A stretch of 64,000 nt of DNA. Source: Copromyces sp. CBS 386.78 (taxonomy: Eukaryota > Ascomycota > Sordariomycetes > Sordariales > Sordariaceae). Positions 35,108-47,154 of this stretch are shown piece by piece. The notes below the pieces were generated by a model. That model made no database searches. It was not told the origin of the DNA and saw only the letters and a list, made by a program, of their open reading frames with translations. The stretch spans positions 124,001 through 188,000 of the forward strand of contig MU839116.1 in the NCBI GenBank assembly GCA_030685235.1, read 5' to 3'. A program made the position numbers and the translations under genes. Positions within the stretch are counted from its first letter, which is position 1; every line of letters starts with the position of its first letter.

Positions 35108-35757
35108 TGTGAATATTTATCTTGAGTGGGAATTGAACTCGGTCGACGGGAGGTTGTGGTAAACGATCGAAAAGGTCTGGCGGTTACAGGGACTCGGAGT
35201 GTTCGTGGATGGATGTCGTTTCCGGGGATACCTGAAGGTGGGCTGTGGGATATCGCACTATGTACGTCGTGGACCGTGGATCGTGGTGGTGCCGTGGTGC
35301 TCCCCCAGTTCTTAGCAGCAGGCAAGCAGCAGTCGTTCTGCGGTGGATGGAGCTTCTACAAAAAGTGGAGTCCCATGCCGCCCGGACCAGCCCCAGCTCT
35401 CCAAGCTCCCCGCATGTCTTGCTCCAGTGCTGAAGTTCAGTGAGGTTCATAGGCTGTTGGCCCGTGCACCACCTCGCTCACAGGCGGGCAGGTCGGAAGG
35501 AGGCTGAAAGAGATGAAGGTACAAGACACAAGTACCTCTCCACGCTAAGCCCTTTTTAGCCTCCAGCACTCGGGATTCCGACTGCCAGTGACGGCTCCAT
35601 GGCACTTGGCAACTGCCAACCACTCACTGTCGACTGATTTCGAACTTCGTCAAACCCGGTCAAGAAGCTCTTCCCGAACCTTTACGACGACTGCGTCCTT
35701 ACCACGACCCAATTGATACCCCCCATAGCGCGTTTCGCGACAACACATATAATCAAG
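35108..35757. promoter_or_regulatory. Bidirectional promoter region, phb1/qcr8
   Basis: These 650 bases separate the start codons of two divergently transcribed genes for mitochondrial inner-membrane proteins. A CCAAT pentamer lies at 35709-35713, about 45 bases before the qcr8 ATG. No other defined element is claimed. Confidence 0.45.
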
Positions 35758-36609
35758 ATGCGTCCCACTCAGATGATGCTCGGCGGCGGCGGCGGCGCCC
35801 CCATCGGCAAGCACAACCAGTCAGTTACTCCCAGTGTAGATTTCGAGAAAGGGCCCGGAACTTGGCACAAGCTATACCGGCGATGCGCCCTTTTCCCTTT
35901 GCGCCGGCGCCCCCTCCGACCCAGCTTTGGATGTTAGCTAACATGCATGTCTGTATAGCTTCCTTGGTGGCTGGGGTAACTTTGGTGAGTAGGAACCTTT
36001 GCAATTGACGATGCACCGAAACGAAAACACACGGCGATCCTTCAACGACGGGAAATACCGGGATGGGAGGAAATGGGGAATTATGAGGGAACGAGAGATG
36101 GCCGAGCCAGAGGAGGAAGAGAACCTTGATGATCGCCCGCCCGTCCGCCCGCACGCCGAACCCTTAACGACGAACCGATGACGACCGAGACAGAAGAACA
36201 AGACGATCTAACCATGTTGTTTCTCTTCCCGACGAATAGGTGGCATGAAGCAGAAGGGCATCATCTCCTACGGTATCAGCCCTAACCGCCAGAACCCCCT
36301 CGCCGGCACTGCCCACGACGCCGTCTTCAACACCTTCAGACGTGTCAGCTCCCAGTTCCTCTACTGGGCCCCCTCCCTTGTTGCCGGCTACTACATCATG
36401 AACTGGGCTGTCGAGCGGTACGTTGTTACTTCTTCACCACCACCACCATCACCACCCACAGCCCCGAGGGATTTCGATCACGAGGTGGCAAAGGAGGGAG
36501 ACCGTCTTTTAAGAAGAGGGCAATATTCTAACTGGGGTTTTTTCTGCTGGTTAGGAACGAGTACCTCAACTCGAAGGCAGGTCGTGCTGAGTTCGCCGGT
36601 CAGGAGTAA
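35758..36609 (+). CDS. qcr8: Cytochrome bc1 complex subunit 8 (Qcr8, QP-C)
   Basis: Four exons, 35758-35819, 35959-35984 (only 26 bases), 36240-36417 and 36555-36609, encode 106 residues. Sequence: MRPTQMMLGGGGGAPIGKHN, HFLGGWGNFGGMKQKGIISY, then GISPNRQNPLAG, the transmembrane helix SQFLYWAPSLVAGYYIMNWA, and the end NEYLNSKAGRAEFAGQE. Family role: a single-span subunit of complex III that helps form the quinol site next to cytochrome b. The micro-exon 2 encodes the nearly invariant HFLGGWGNFG, so its exact splicing is essential. Introns (139, 255, 137 bp) make up most of the gene. Confidence 0.96.
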
Positions 36610-38145
36610 GCGATGGACTTTACGATACTACTTGGGCGTGGAACCATGGTGCAGCTCCCAAGAGAGGGAACTAGTGCTCAATAGACTAACCTGTATATGA
36701 CCATCATTATCCTTACACGGTTCGAATCGGAGTCGACTTAGACAAGACATGGACCTCTTTGAGAGTATCGGCATGTACTGGCTTTGGGCTCGTATACGAC
36801 GACTAGAACGACCAAGTTCTCTCATGCTCGTGGGCGACCTCAACACTCGCATGTGACTCTCAGCCTTTTACGATCCTATCCTTTCCACCACCATCCGCAC
36901 GTCTACCTACATCCAGCTTTTAGCCCCTATTTTCAACCGTCGAACAGTCTGCCAGTCCGTGGGCCAGTCTCTTCGATGACTGCTGGTACTCGCTAGCTTG
37001 GCTGTACTAGCTCTTGCGAGGAGAACCAGAAGAAACCCAAGGTGGTGAGCTGGTCCCCTCCATGGAGTCCAATTCTGTTGATCTCGCCTCTGGAAACCTC
37101 TTGGATGCTGGAAGGCTGAACCCATAGCCTTGCCTCGCCTTATGACGTATCACCACGCCTGTGAAACAACATGCTAGTTCATATGCCCTCCCCTCCAACA
37201 GAAAGTTAGTCAGGTTTACTTGCCGTCCTCCTTTCCATGAGCAGGACTGCAAACGTCCAACACCTTATCTCTTGATGTGATCAGTTCAAGGTCTGACAAC
37301 CGCCCCAGGAAATCTGATACCCAAGCCCAAGCCTATCATCCAGATCCGCTGCCTCCTTGACCAAGGACACCTGCACCTGCACTGCTGAGGTCCATAAACC
37401 TAGTCCACCATCGTAGACACCGAGAGCTTTTCAAGGGGCAGCAGGAGAAATAGAAGCCACTTTATACAGGAAGTTCGACCGATTCACCACATGACCAACT
37501 TGCAGACCGCCTTCGTAATTCTATTTAGGACCCATCCAGGGTAACATTCTGAGTTGGGTATAAGTGGATGTTTTAGTTCATTCATTGGCCGCATTTTCCA
37601 GAACTCGTAGAAGGAATCGGTCGGTGAGGAAACGGAAAGACATTACTGTATCAGCCCAACCACCGAAGCAGCATTCAGGGGAATTCAAACAATGACCTTT
37701 TACCAAAACAGCAAAAGAAGCCCCTTTTCCAAAACATCAGTCGGCATTTTTGTGTCTGAAGTTTTTGCACGGAGTTGCATTGGGTTATCAGGCTTACAAG
37801 AAAGCCTCACCATTTGTTCGCTTTTGCAAAGAGAGCAAAGAGGTTATATAGTAGCATACATGACGGGTCTTGTTACATGGAGCATGGGTACCTAGAGGAA
37901 GGAAGAATGGCGAGCATGTGAAATTGTGTCATGATAATTTTGGCAATGGCTATTGCAGTCGTAGAAGTAAGTTTCGACTTGAGAATCCGCAGTTCAAATA
38001 CACATACAACAAAAGAACCAGGCTTCATGTTTATCTAATCCATCGTTGTCTGCCTTCCCCCAAGACAAAAAAAAAAAAAAAAAAGAAAAAAAAAAGGAAA
38101 AAACAACCAAAGAGGTCCCATGTTGTATCAACTGCGAAAACGCTA
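36610..38145. other. Intergenic region downstream of qcr8
   Basis: No gene is recognised. An A-rich tract at 38067-38100 (interrupted by single Gs) lies about 45 bases before the MITE. Confidence 0.5.
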
Positions 38146-38595
38146 GCTGGGTAGACTCAAATCCCTCCCTGGGTAGACTAAACCCACTTTTATCGCTAAG
38201 TAAACCCAGCCAGCCAGCCAGCCCAGCCCAGCCAGTATACCGTGCCAGCCGTGTACATCGTTCAGGTACCCAACCGCTACGCCGCCGTCGTGTTGTCTGT
38301 TAGCGATCGTTAGTCTGGTGCAATTGAATGAAGCTATCGCGAGATCTTACTTTGGTGTAGAGTAACCGTTTGCAGTAACATACCTCGCCCGCCCGCCGCA
38401 CGTCGCGTGTTCGATCGAGTAAGTCAGACTGCCAGCCCAGCCGACTATGTGCAGCAACTGGGCCAGCATGGGGGACAGTACCTTAGTTATAGTGACAACA
38501 ACCGTATCAACCGCTGGCTGGCTGGCTGGGCTTCGAGGTACTCAGCGATAAAAGTGGGTTTAGTCTACCCAGGGAGGGATTTGAGTCTACCCAGC
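38146..38595. mobile_element. 450-bp MITE with perfect 52-bp terminal inverted repeats
   Basis: The element starts GCTGGGTAGACTCAAATCCC at 38146. The first 52 bases (38146-38197) are the exact reverse complement of the last 52 (38544-38595). TA dinucleotides flank both ends (38144-38145, 38596-38597), the target duplication of Tc1/mariner-like transposons. Each inverted repeat contains CTGGGTAGACT twice. Subterminal CCAG repeats (gccagccagccag at about 38208, mirrored as ctggctggctggct at about 38514) extend the symmetry. Inside there is no transposase coding; the one ORF of 178 codons starts in the centre and runs out across the right repeat. It is non-autonomous, and the perfect repeats suggest recent activity. 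Confidence 0.9.
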
Positions 38596-38597
38596 TA

Positions 38598-39974
38598 TCC
38601 ATTTCGGTGGTTGTTCTGTTGTGTTGACGCTCGTGGATGCGGAACCCCGCAATGGCCCATCGAGATGCCCAGCGGCGGGCCGCGGCCAGGCAGTTCGATC
38701 GGTTCGGATTTCCCGCTCGTTGTCAGTCAGTCGGGAGGAACACGTGAATGGAATCAGTGGATGAGAAGATGGCATTTGTTGAGCATCGCTGGCACCCCGT
38801 CTAGACTTCCAAAGCCCATAATTTTGGTGAACAACCGTCGTCTCGTTACCATCCAGAGCCATTCTCGTCCGGCTAGCGTCTCGTTGTGTTGGCGACTGAC
38901 TGAACTGAAGTGTTGTTTGTGCTCCCTGGGCGCCACTCGGTAATTGGAGATGTCAAGGGAAAACATGAGGAGCTCTTCACCATCACCACCAACTGACAAC
39001 CCCGGTATAAAAGACATCAGTAAATTCAGCCTGCAGACCGGGGATGATAGTGCTTGCATTTGCTGGGCTTAGCTATTATGAACAGGGGTTGTTGACCGTT
39101 GTCTGATGTCTTGCCTGTGAGATCGATCTTTTGGGACTGGGTTGCTTGGGCAGTCACCACCCTTTTCTTTTATTTTTTTCTTAGTTATCGATTGTTCCAA
39201 AAAGGGAGTTCCGTTCGTACTTATTATTGAATAGCCAACCAAGTCTCCGACAAAGCCAATTTGGACGGGCCTCGGACACCCCATCCGTCTCACTGGCACC
39301 TGCGCCGTTCGTTAGTCTAGTTGACAGGCAACATTTTTGCGACCTGATACTGAACTTCCACCGACCTTATTCGTGTTTCAAGGAGAAGGGGGAAACAACT
39401 TGAGAAAGAAAGAGTGAACGATTGTTTTTCCCCGCTCCCGAGTCTCCATTCAGTCTCCAGTCTCCAGACCTCCCGCTGGACCCCAACATCGTTGCCGTCT
39501 CCAGACTCCGGCCCTAGCTTCTCGATCTTCCCCAAAAAGTTCCCCAACCGGATCTCGGCCAACATACAAACCCAACGGGAACAAGCCATACGAATTCACG
39601 CAACCGTTCGTTTCTCCAGCGCCCGCTCTTTCTTCTTTTGGCGGCTTTCAGTCCCATTTCACAACTCCAACCATCCTCGCCATCCACAACAGCGAAACAG
39701 AAGCAACCGAACACCTTTCGGTCGCTGCGCAACACCAACCCGAGCTCGGCCGGGCAACAAACGCCCCTCCGTACCCTGCAGGCCACCCCAAGCCTCAATC
39801 CCACCTCCGACGATTTTCCTTTTAGGGGCCGCGTAGTCGGAATTGACCATCCTACACCATCGACCTTTGCTCGAATAAACCGGCCCGTCGTCGCTGCCGC
39901 CGGTCCCACAGTTGCAACTGCCACTGGGCGCGGTTCGCATTGGCGTCCTTCATGGCTTTCCCCGCGCTGGCAAG
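38598..39974. other. Upstream region and long leader of nem1
   Basis: From the MITE to the nem1 start there is no recognised gene. From about 39400 the sequence turns CT/CA-rich, as in Neurospora leaders. It has open frames on the plus strand that begin only at GTG or TTG, so they look like leader sequence. Confidence 0.45.
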
Positions 39975-41632
39975 ATGAACTCCCTAAACATCATCTCATC
40001 CCGAGTATCACCGACGTCCAGCCCGACCCAGTCTCGATCGAACTCCATAAGCGCACTCAGTCTAGCCCACCATCTTAACAAGGAGGAGGACGGTAATCAT
40101 GGGTCACGCAGCAACGAAGAGCTGTTGGGCCTAGCCAACAAAAACAACACACTGTCAGAAGCACCCGAGGACAAGGAGACTACTGCGCAAGGGGGATACG
40201 ATGGACAGGACTACGGCCCCGACGAGAAGACCCCTCTGCTCGCCCAAGATCAGCCCAAGTCGCCGACCACATGGACATCCCTCCCGAAGCGCTTCGCGTT
40301 TGCCATTGTCGAGTCTATGCGCTGGCTGCTCATGACGATCGCTGCGCCCGGCCTCTACCTAATCGCCCTGTTCTACGATGCCGAGGGCAACTTTGCGCCC
40401 GCCAAACAACTACGGAAGCTGTTCGGCCGATATGGGGGAAATGTGAAGGAGATGACGATGGATTACCACGAGGCAACTGCCCTCTCTGATGCCAATCTGG
40501 ACGGGACGGGCAGTGGAGGAAGCATTCCCAAGTCACCAAAGTCTCGCCTCCGTTCTAGCGGCTCCTCCTCGTCAGGACTCTCCTCCGAGTCCGAATCGGA
40601 AGTGGAAAGACGGAGGGGCAGTAACAGCAGCGGGCGACGTCTCAAATCGAAATCATCCCAAGATTCTGAAGAAATTGCCCCGGCACGACGCTCCATAAGA
40701 ATCAAGCTTCATTCAGACGCCGACTCCCTACGACAGCGCAAGCAGCGAAAGGACCGCTCCTCCGCCTCCGGCCGATCTACCACTAACAGCGACGGCAACG
40801 GCGGGTCCGGCCAGCAAAACCTCAGCGTCCCCGGCAACGACATCTCGGCAGCGCTAAAGTCTCCTACCTCACCCGTCGGTGCGCTGACCAAGTACCCCAA
40901 GACGCCGGCGCCCCCGAGGCCTCTGATCCCCAAGCGCCAGCCCTCGTACAAGATCAGCGCCGTCGACCCCGCAAACCTCAAGCACCAAAAGACTCTCATC
41001 CTCGACCTCGACGAGACCCTGATCCACTCCATGTCCAAAGGCGGCCGCATGTCCTCGGGCCACATGGTCGAAGTGCGACTGAACACGACTTATGTGGGCG
41101 TGGGCGGGCAACAGACCATCGGACCCCAACATCCCATCCTCTACTACGTGCACAAGCGACCCCATTGCGACGAGTTCCTCCGGCGCGTCAGCAAGTGGTA
41201 TAACCTGGTGGTGTTCACGGCTTCGGTGCAGGAGTATGCGGACCCTGTGATCGACTGGCTGGAGAGCGACCGCAAGTACTTTTCGGCCAGGTATTATCGG
41301 CAGCATTGCACGTTTAGGCATGGGGCGTTTATCAAGGATCTGAGCTCGGTGGAGCCGGATCTGAGCAAGGTGATGATATTGGATAATAGCCCGTTGAGTT
41401 ATATGTTTCATCAGGGTAGGTCATTCTGCGGTTTGAACATGTTCTGTGTGGGATGAGTACTAACAGGCAACCCAAAACAGACAATGCAATACCTATACAA
41501 GGCTGGATCAGCGACCCGACCGACCTCGACTTGATGTACTTGATACCGTTCCTCGAAGGTCTGCAGTACGTGTCGGACGTGCGAGCTCTGCTGGCCCTGA
41601 GAGATGGGGAGGATGGGCAGCATACGGCTTGA
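39975..41632 (+). CDS. nem1: Nem1-like phosphatase of the nuclear envelope/ER (HAD, FCP/SCP family)
   Basis: Two exons, 39975-41415 and 41481-41632, encode 530 residues from MNSLNIISSRVS. A hydrophobic segment at about 103-130 (MRWLLMTIAAPGLYLIALFY) anchors the protein. A Ser/Arg-rich disordered linker follows, then the catalytic domain with the DxDxT motif LILDLDETLIHS (first Asp near 344), HKRPHCDEFLRRVSKWYNLV, VFTASVQEYADPVIDWLE and VMILDNSPLSYMFHQDNAIP. The end (DLMYLIPFLEGLQYVSDVRA) is conserved. Family role: with Spo7, Nem1 dephosphorylates the lipin Pah1 and so controls phosphatidate use, lipid droplets and nuclear membrane growth. The intron falls inside the HQ/DNAIPI motif. Confidence 0.95.
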
Positions 41633-44141
41633 TGAATTTTGTTTATTTTCATTTTATTGCTATCTTATGGCTCGTCTTGTTGCTTTTGCGAGCTGCATGA
41701 AAGTGCGAGGCAGTCATAGTATAAGGAAAGGAGAGAGAGAGAGAGAGAAGAGCGAGAGAGGAGGGTGGAGAATTAAAGATATATACTACATATCGACAGT
41801 ATTGTTATACGAGCTATTAGACATGAGGATCAGCGAATTTTTACCGTGGCCCAGTTTCCCTTGCTCTTTACCTAGGGCTGTAATATCTTATACATGACGC
41901 TGGCATCTTGCACTTGGTACTAGAAAAGTGGGATTTCGATTTTAGTACACGATACCTCCTACCCACGACTCCAGCACCAACCAAACCGAACCAACCCTGG
42001 AAGTCTTTTTCTTGGTCATACTATCGTGTCCAGACCAAAGGGACTTTTGGAACAAAATGTGTAAACGCAGGCTGTCTCTTCCGGACACACGGCAGTAGAT
42101 ATATACGTAGCTCATTGCTGAGGCTATAACGTTTTCTGCCTTACAGATGCCCATCTTACAGCAAACAAAGCGGAAGTTGAAGCAGTGAAGGGTAACTGAA
42201 GTCCATACACGAGGCGGGAAACTCAAGGTTCCATCATTACCCACATACATATGCATTTGCGAGGCCTTTTCATCCCACTCGTTCACGCTCCAAAGATCGT
42301 CTGTTCCGGAAGAATTCTTTGCATGAACCGCCGAGGATCTTTTGAATAGGCATAGTAAATACCTTTCAACACCTTCGGACTGCATTCCCGACAATCTGAT
42401 TGCATGAAAAGACAACAAGACAGAAAGCACGAAAGTCAGGACTCGACGTCGTCCCACTCATGGGTTTTGTTGACTTTCAAGCTTTCCAGATTCCAGATCC
42501 AAGCCATCCAGGAGATTGAGGCCAAGAGGACCAAGCTCATCATAACGTGGCTGGTACATAATGATGCTATTCCTGGCGGACCGTCCAGCCACCAATGTAG
42601 GCGGTTGGACCCCCCCTGGTCAGCTTTTCAGGAACATATCTACGGTACCTTACCCATCCAGATATGTAAAACGCAGAACATCCTACACACAAGGGACACT
42701 GACCCTATTTTTTCGACCGCTGTCCAGGAAGACAATAACACTCCATGAACTACTGCTAACATTGAAATATATACTTTACAGCTTTGGGGGATTGGGGAAT
42801 CGAGTGCCGTGGTGCTCAGTGTGTTTCATAACCTCGAAGTTGCTATATTGATGTGACATGATAGGCGTATTGGGAGTTTTTTTTGTCCATGACCTGTTGC
42901 CTTCCTGGGGGAAATAAACGTCACTGTGGGAACTTTTCTCCATGAACACCCTTCGTCCATCTGTTTGTAACTCCGATCACGATTTTTAGCTTCGGGCTAC
43001 ATACATACATGCATACTGTATTTTGCCTCCACTGTCTGTCTCATAGTCTAGGTATACTTGGCTTTGGAAGTTCTACTGTACCTGGAAAGTCAAGTGCACT
43101 GCCTCATTCAGCTTCAGCTTGCTTCAATCTCGGATTCCAAGCTCACTCCGAGTTTGAATCCACTTTGAAGCGTCAGAAACGTACAATTCCATGGTGGAGA
43201 GTGTTCACCTTGGGATGTGTTTGGGAATGAAGTCCGAAACCTGTAAAGGCAGAAATTAGATGGACTAATAACGGAAGCACCGTGCAAACTGCAAGTAAAG
43301 TGGTAAGCAAACAGAGAGAGAGAGAGGGGGGTAATGACGGCTCAACGGGAAGGTAACTCGGCATAGTGTAGAGGAATTCCCCTCTGTAATCATGCAATTG
43401 CATTTATTTACGGTACTCAGCTTTGTTTCACCATTTCGATACCGTGACCTCCTGGCTTGACTTACTAACCCCTCATCGAAACCCATCAACATTCAACAAG
43501 AATTGACTGATTGGAGATCGTGGTTGAATCGATGGCCAGGACGGTGATGAAAGGTGGGGTACAGACCATTCCGCATTGGGGAAAGAGGTTAAGAGAGGTG
43601 GTGACATCATCTTGCAGGACATGACAAAGATGCAAGTCTGGGGAAAGCTCGACGGAGCGATGATGTTATGGCCGTTTTCCTTCCCGTCTGTAACCAGGGC
43701 AAATTTACAGTGAAAGTTTGAAACATGACCAATTGGGAACTGGGGAATTATGCTGAAAATAGGAAAAGAGGAGACAGTAGGGGGTTTTGTTCCATTGGAT
43801 TGTCACTGGTTTCGTCCTTGCTCCTTGGTTGTTGTGGTCGCTGCTGTTCGTGCTGGGCTGGGCTCATGGATGCTTGCTTGCTTTCTCTCGCCTAGTTGCT
43901 TGGTTGACGGGAAATCGTGACGCACAAAGAATCTCGCCCTGGCAGTGGAGGCCCAGATCCGTCCTCCCGTCGTACTTTATAACCACCACTTCCCTCCCCT
44001 CCATCTCACTTTTGCTTGCTTTTCCAATACAATCAACTGACCAAAACAACGACTTCTCCAAACGAGAATAGCAACGACGACGATACCCAAATCATCAACT
44101 ACTATCACTTTATAACCTACTACACAATACCAACCGCCATC
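41633..44141. other. Gene-poor region between nem1 and the DUF1761 gene
   Basis: This 2.5 kb has a GA-microsatellite-like patch (41732-41762) and AT-rich stretches but no convincing ORF. A minus-strand open frame of 171 codons at 41942-42457 lacks an ATG start and motifs. The last 150 bases are an AC-rich leader. Confidence 0.5.
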
Positions 44142-45021
44142 ATGTCTCTTCACTGTTAGTAGCTCCCTCTTTCTCCTCCTGTCAATCTCACCTTGCATCC
44201 GCGCGTGTACCTAGGTGGTTCATTCTTCGGGGTTCATCTCAAACGACAACAACGACACAATCTCGGCAAATTGACTAGCATCTCGAGCTCGCCCTGATTT
44301 CTCGTTATCCTCGACACCAACTTTGGCTCCAAAACATCGCGCTTTGGGTTTGCGGTTGCTATGAGAATGGCGCGGGGCAGCCTATGACGTAGGGGACTCG
44401 AGCGGGGCGGACCGCGGGATGCACGTCAAAACAACAACACCCGACACAGCACAGCACGAACATTGCGAACGAATTGGGATGAACTGAAGATGAACCACCA
44501 CGGCAACGCAACGCAACGCAACGCACAAGCATTAAGCATCAACAATCATAACAAACAGTGATACTAACCAATTATGCACAGATCTCCCCCCCGTCAAGCC
44601 CTCGGCCATCGCCCTCGGCACCATCTTCAACCACACCACCGAGCTGGCCATCATGACCCCTCTCTTCGGCCAGGCCTACCAGCGCGCCAGGCTCTCCAAC
44701 AGCAAGGAGGAGTTCGCCAAGTCGCGCGAGGCCACCTCGGCCGTGATGGCCTGGGGCTCCTCGCTCGCCGGCTCCGCTCTCCAGTCGTACGGCATCGGCG
44801 CCCTCATCAACGCCACCGGCACCCTCAGCTACCGCGGCGCCGCCTACCTCGGCGGTCTCATCTTCGCTGCCACCTCCGCTCCCGGTTTCATCTCTGAGCT
44901 TTTCGTCGAGAAGCGCGCCTTCGAGACCGTCGGCATCAACGTCCTCGCTAAGCTCTTCGAGACCGTCGGCCTTTCCGTCTTCCTTACCTGGTGGGGAACG
45001 CGCACCAACCCTTTTGAGTAG
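44142..45021 (+). CDS. DUF1761 family membrane protein
   Basis: Exon 1 is only 13 coding bases (44142-44154, MSLH plus one base), followed by a 427-bp intron and exon 2 at 44582-45021; the protein has 150 residues. It reads YLPPVKPSAIALGTIFNHTT, ELAIMTPLFGQAYQRARLSN, SKEEFAKSREATSAVMAWGS and then a chain of small-residue hydrophobic helices (LGGLIFAATSAPGFISELFV, TVGLSVFLTWWGT). This four-helix pattern is the DUF1761 family, whose biochemical function is unknown. The intron contains a run of aacgc pentamers near 44505-44525. The short first exon was placed by its GTTAGT donor and the match of the joined start to family members; the ATG could be argued, the rest not. Confidence 0.87.
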
Positions 45022-46310
45022 TGGGTAACCCTATGTAAACTCCCCTTTTGCTATACTTGTAGTGGTATGTGGCATGGTTCTTGCGTACAGCATAGCTAAC
45101 ATTGAAACTTCTCAGTGCCTCCGCTTCCTCGGGCTCCCCTAGCCTCGGCCGGACGAGCTGGCGTGCCGAGTAAAGGGTTCTCTTTTGAGTAAGATGAACT
45201 CTGGGATGGTTTAATGAAGTTAATGATAATGGGAACTTACAGTATCGCACCAACAATTTGGAGTGTGACCGTCGTTCCTGGGCTTTTCCTTATTTTATTC
45301 TTTAGTACCCTCTGTACTTGTAGTATCAAGCTGTTAGCATATCAGCAATCCTCAGATGAATGAAAGACGCTGGTGATACCTCACTGTTTTGTCCTCGTGT
45401 GTGATCTTTGGTGATTAACTTGTTTGCTCTGTGCTCCTCTTGTGAATTTGATGTGCTTTCAGTTTGAGGATTGCCGCTTGGTGGACTTGCCCTCCACGTT
45501 GTGATGGGGGCGGGTATCACAACCACACGAATTATCCCCCGGGAAGGGTGGACATTGAAGCTGAGACAGATGAACTTGGTATTCCTTTCTCATCGTATAT
45601 ACCGTACAAAAATACAAGTGTTTACCCCACAGAACGCCTTCCAATTCTTTTAATGACAGCAAGTAGTAGCCAGCGCCAAAAATCCATAACCTTTCGAAAC
45701 CAGGATAGACCAAGAAAATGTGTCTAAACCTTGTTAAAAAGACGACACCCATCATATGTATGAATGCTCTCTATCTATAGCTTAGACAAAAGCCCAGCGG
45801 CAGACCGAGTTGCCCGGATAGGTGACCAATGCGGAGGTGATGATGATCGGTATCCGACCGCCTTTTGCGTGATGAAGAAGAAAAGGTGCGTGGAAAGAAG
45901 CCTGAAGATGGGACAGAGGCTGGTGGTCTTGGGGTTGTGAAGACGGAGCACATGGGCTGACAGAGATGTGATAAGAGCGTGTCAACCTTGCCTCTCTCCT
46001 TCCTCAGTGTTCCTCAAGCTAGTCCAGTCCGCAGATCCACCATCACTGGTTCTCGAGACTCTCCAAAGTAGAGATCTAGGTTGCCCAATTCGATTCTCTC
46101 TTCTCAACAACAACAAAAGACGGTCCGGTTGTCTGAGCAAAAAGCACATACGCACACGAACAACTCTGACTAGACAAGCCGCCTGCACAATCACACTGAC
46201 ACCAGTAGTAGTAGTATCATGTTCTCATGCCCCAACCTGTCGTCGCCATCGTGTCGCTGCAGTCCTTCATTCTTTTTTCTTTGCTTTTGCTTTTGCAAAC
46301 CGCCGCCGAT
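45022..46310. other. Intergenic region, convergent DUF1761 gene and nhp2
   Basis: Two 3' regions and about 1 kb of sequence with short ORFs only. No gene is seen. Confidence 0.5.
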
Positions 46311-47154
46311 TTAGGCAGAGCCCTTGACGCGCGCCTCGATCTGAAGCTGGTGAGTACCCTTGACCCAAGGCTCGACCTGAAGGTTCCACTGTTTTTGCGC
46401 CGCCTTGACGAGCTCCTTGTAGGCCTCGAGGTACTCGGCGGGGTCGACCTTCTTGTCATCGTCGCCCTTTGCAGACTCCTTGCCCGAAGACTTCTTGCCC
46501 TCGGGCTTGAGCATCACCACCGAGGTGGCGCGCTTGGTGCAGGCGGCGACTCCAAGGTCGGCGCGCGAGCGGATGTACAGGTAGGGGACGCCGTGCTCCT
46601 CGCACAGGATGGGGAAGTGCATGATCACGTCCATGGGCGAGATGTCGCCGGCGATGATGACGAGGCCGGGAGCGTCGGCGGGAGGGGAGGCGGCGGTCCG
46701 GAGGGGGCACTTCTTGATGGCCTTCTCGCACTCTTTTACGCCGCGGTGGATGGACTTGAGCTTGGCGCCTGTTGTTGACACGGAGTAGGTTGTTAGCCAC
46801 GGGTATTACATATGTATGCCAATTGGCAGCGCAATTGGATATGGGAGAAAAAAATAACGTACCCTTCTTGATTAACTTGTAAATCTTCTTGTGGGTCTTG
46901 TCGTCGGCGAGGGGAAGGGCAAAGGGGACGAGCTCCTCGGCGGTCTTGACAACATCCTCAGGGTCGACGGAACCCTCCTTCTCGAGGTGGGCTTCGACGG
47001 CCTTGGCGAGCTTCTCGGTCTTGTCCTTCTTCTCCTTCTTGTCCGACTTCTTCTCCTTCTTGACGCCGGCGTCCTCGCTCAGAACCTTCTTCTCCTTCTT
47101 GTCCTTCTTCTCGGACTTGTCCTTCTTCTCCTTGATCTTATCGGTGGAACCCAT
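46311..47154 (-). CDS. nhp2: H/ACA snoRNP protein Nhp2 (L7Ae family)
   Basis: Two exons, 47154-46863 and 46768-46311, encode 249 residues. The first 55 are a Lys/Glu tail (KIKEKKDKSEKKDKKEKKVL), longer than in yeast Nhp2 (156 residues). The L7Ae RNA-binding domain begins before the intron (DKTHKKIYKLIKKGAKLKSI) with HRGVKECEKAIKKC, then PGLVIIAGDISPMDVIMHFP, CEEHGVPYLYIRSRADLGVA and TSVVMLKPEG. Family role: core protein of box H/ACA snoRNPs guiding pseudouridylation of rRNA and snRNA in the nucleolus, also in telomerase RNP. The C-terminal 70 residues (AYKELVKAAQKQWNLQVEPW) are a fungal extension. The gene is divergent from gcd7. Confidence 0.95.

Noticed and set aside
36715..36745. tRNA T-arm-like sequence (ggttcgaatcgg)
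   Set aside because: No matching A box, anticodon stem or acceptor stem can be folded around it.
38407..38943. 178-codon ORF in the MITE
   Set aside because: It begins in the element's centre, runs through the right inverted repeat and out into flanking DNA. It shows no transposase motif.
41942..42457. 171-codon minus-strand open frame
   Set aside because: It starts only at GTG, has no domain and covers AT-rich intergenic sequence.
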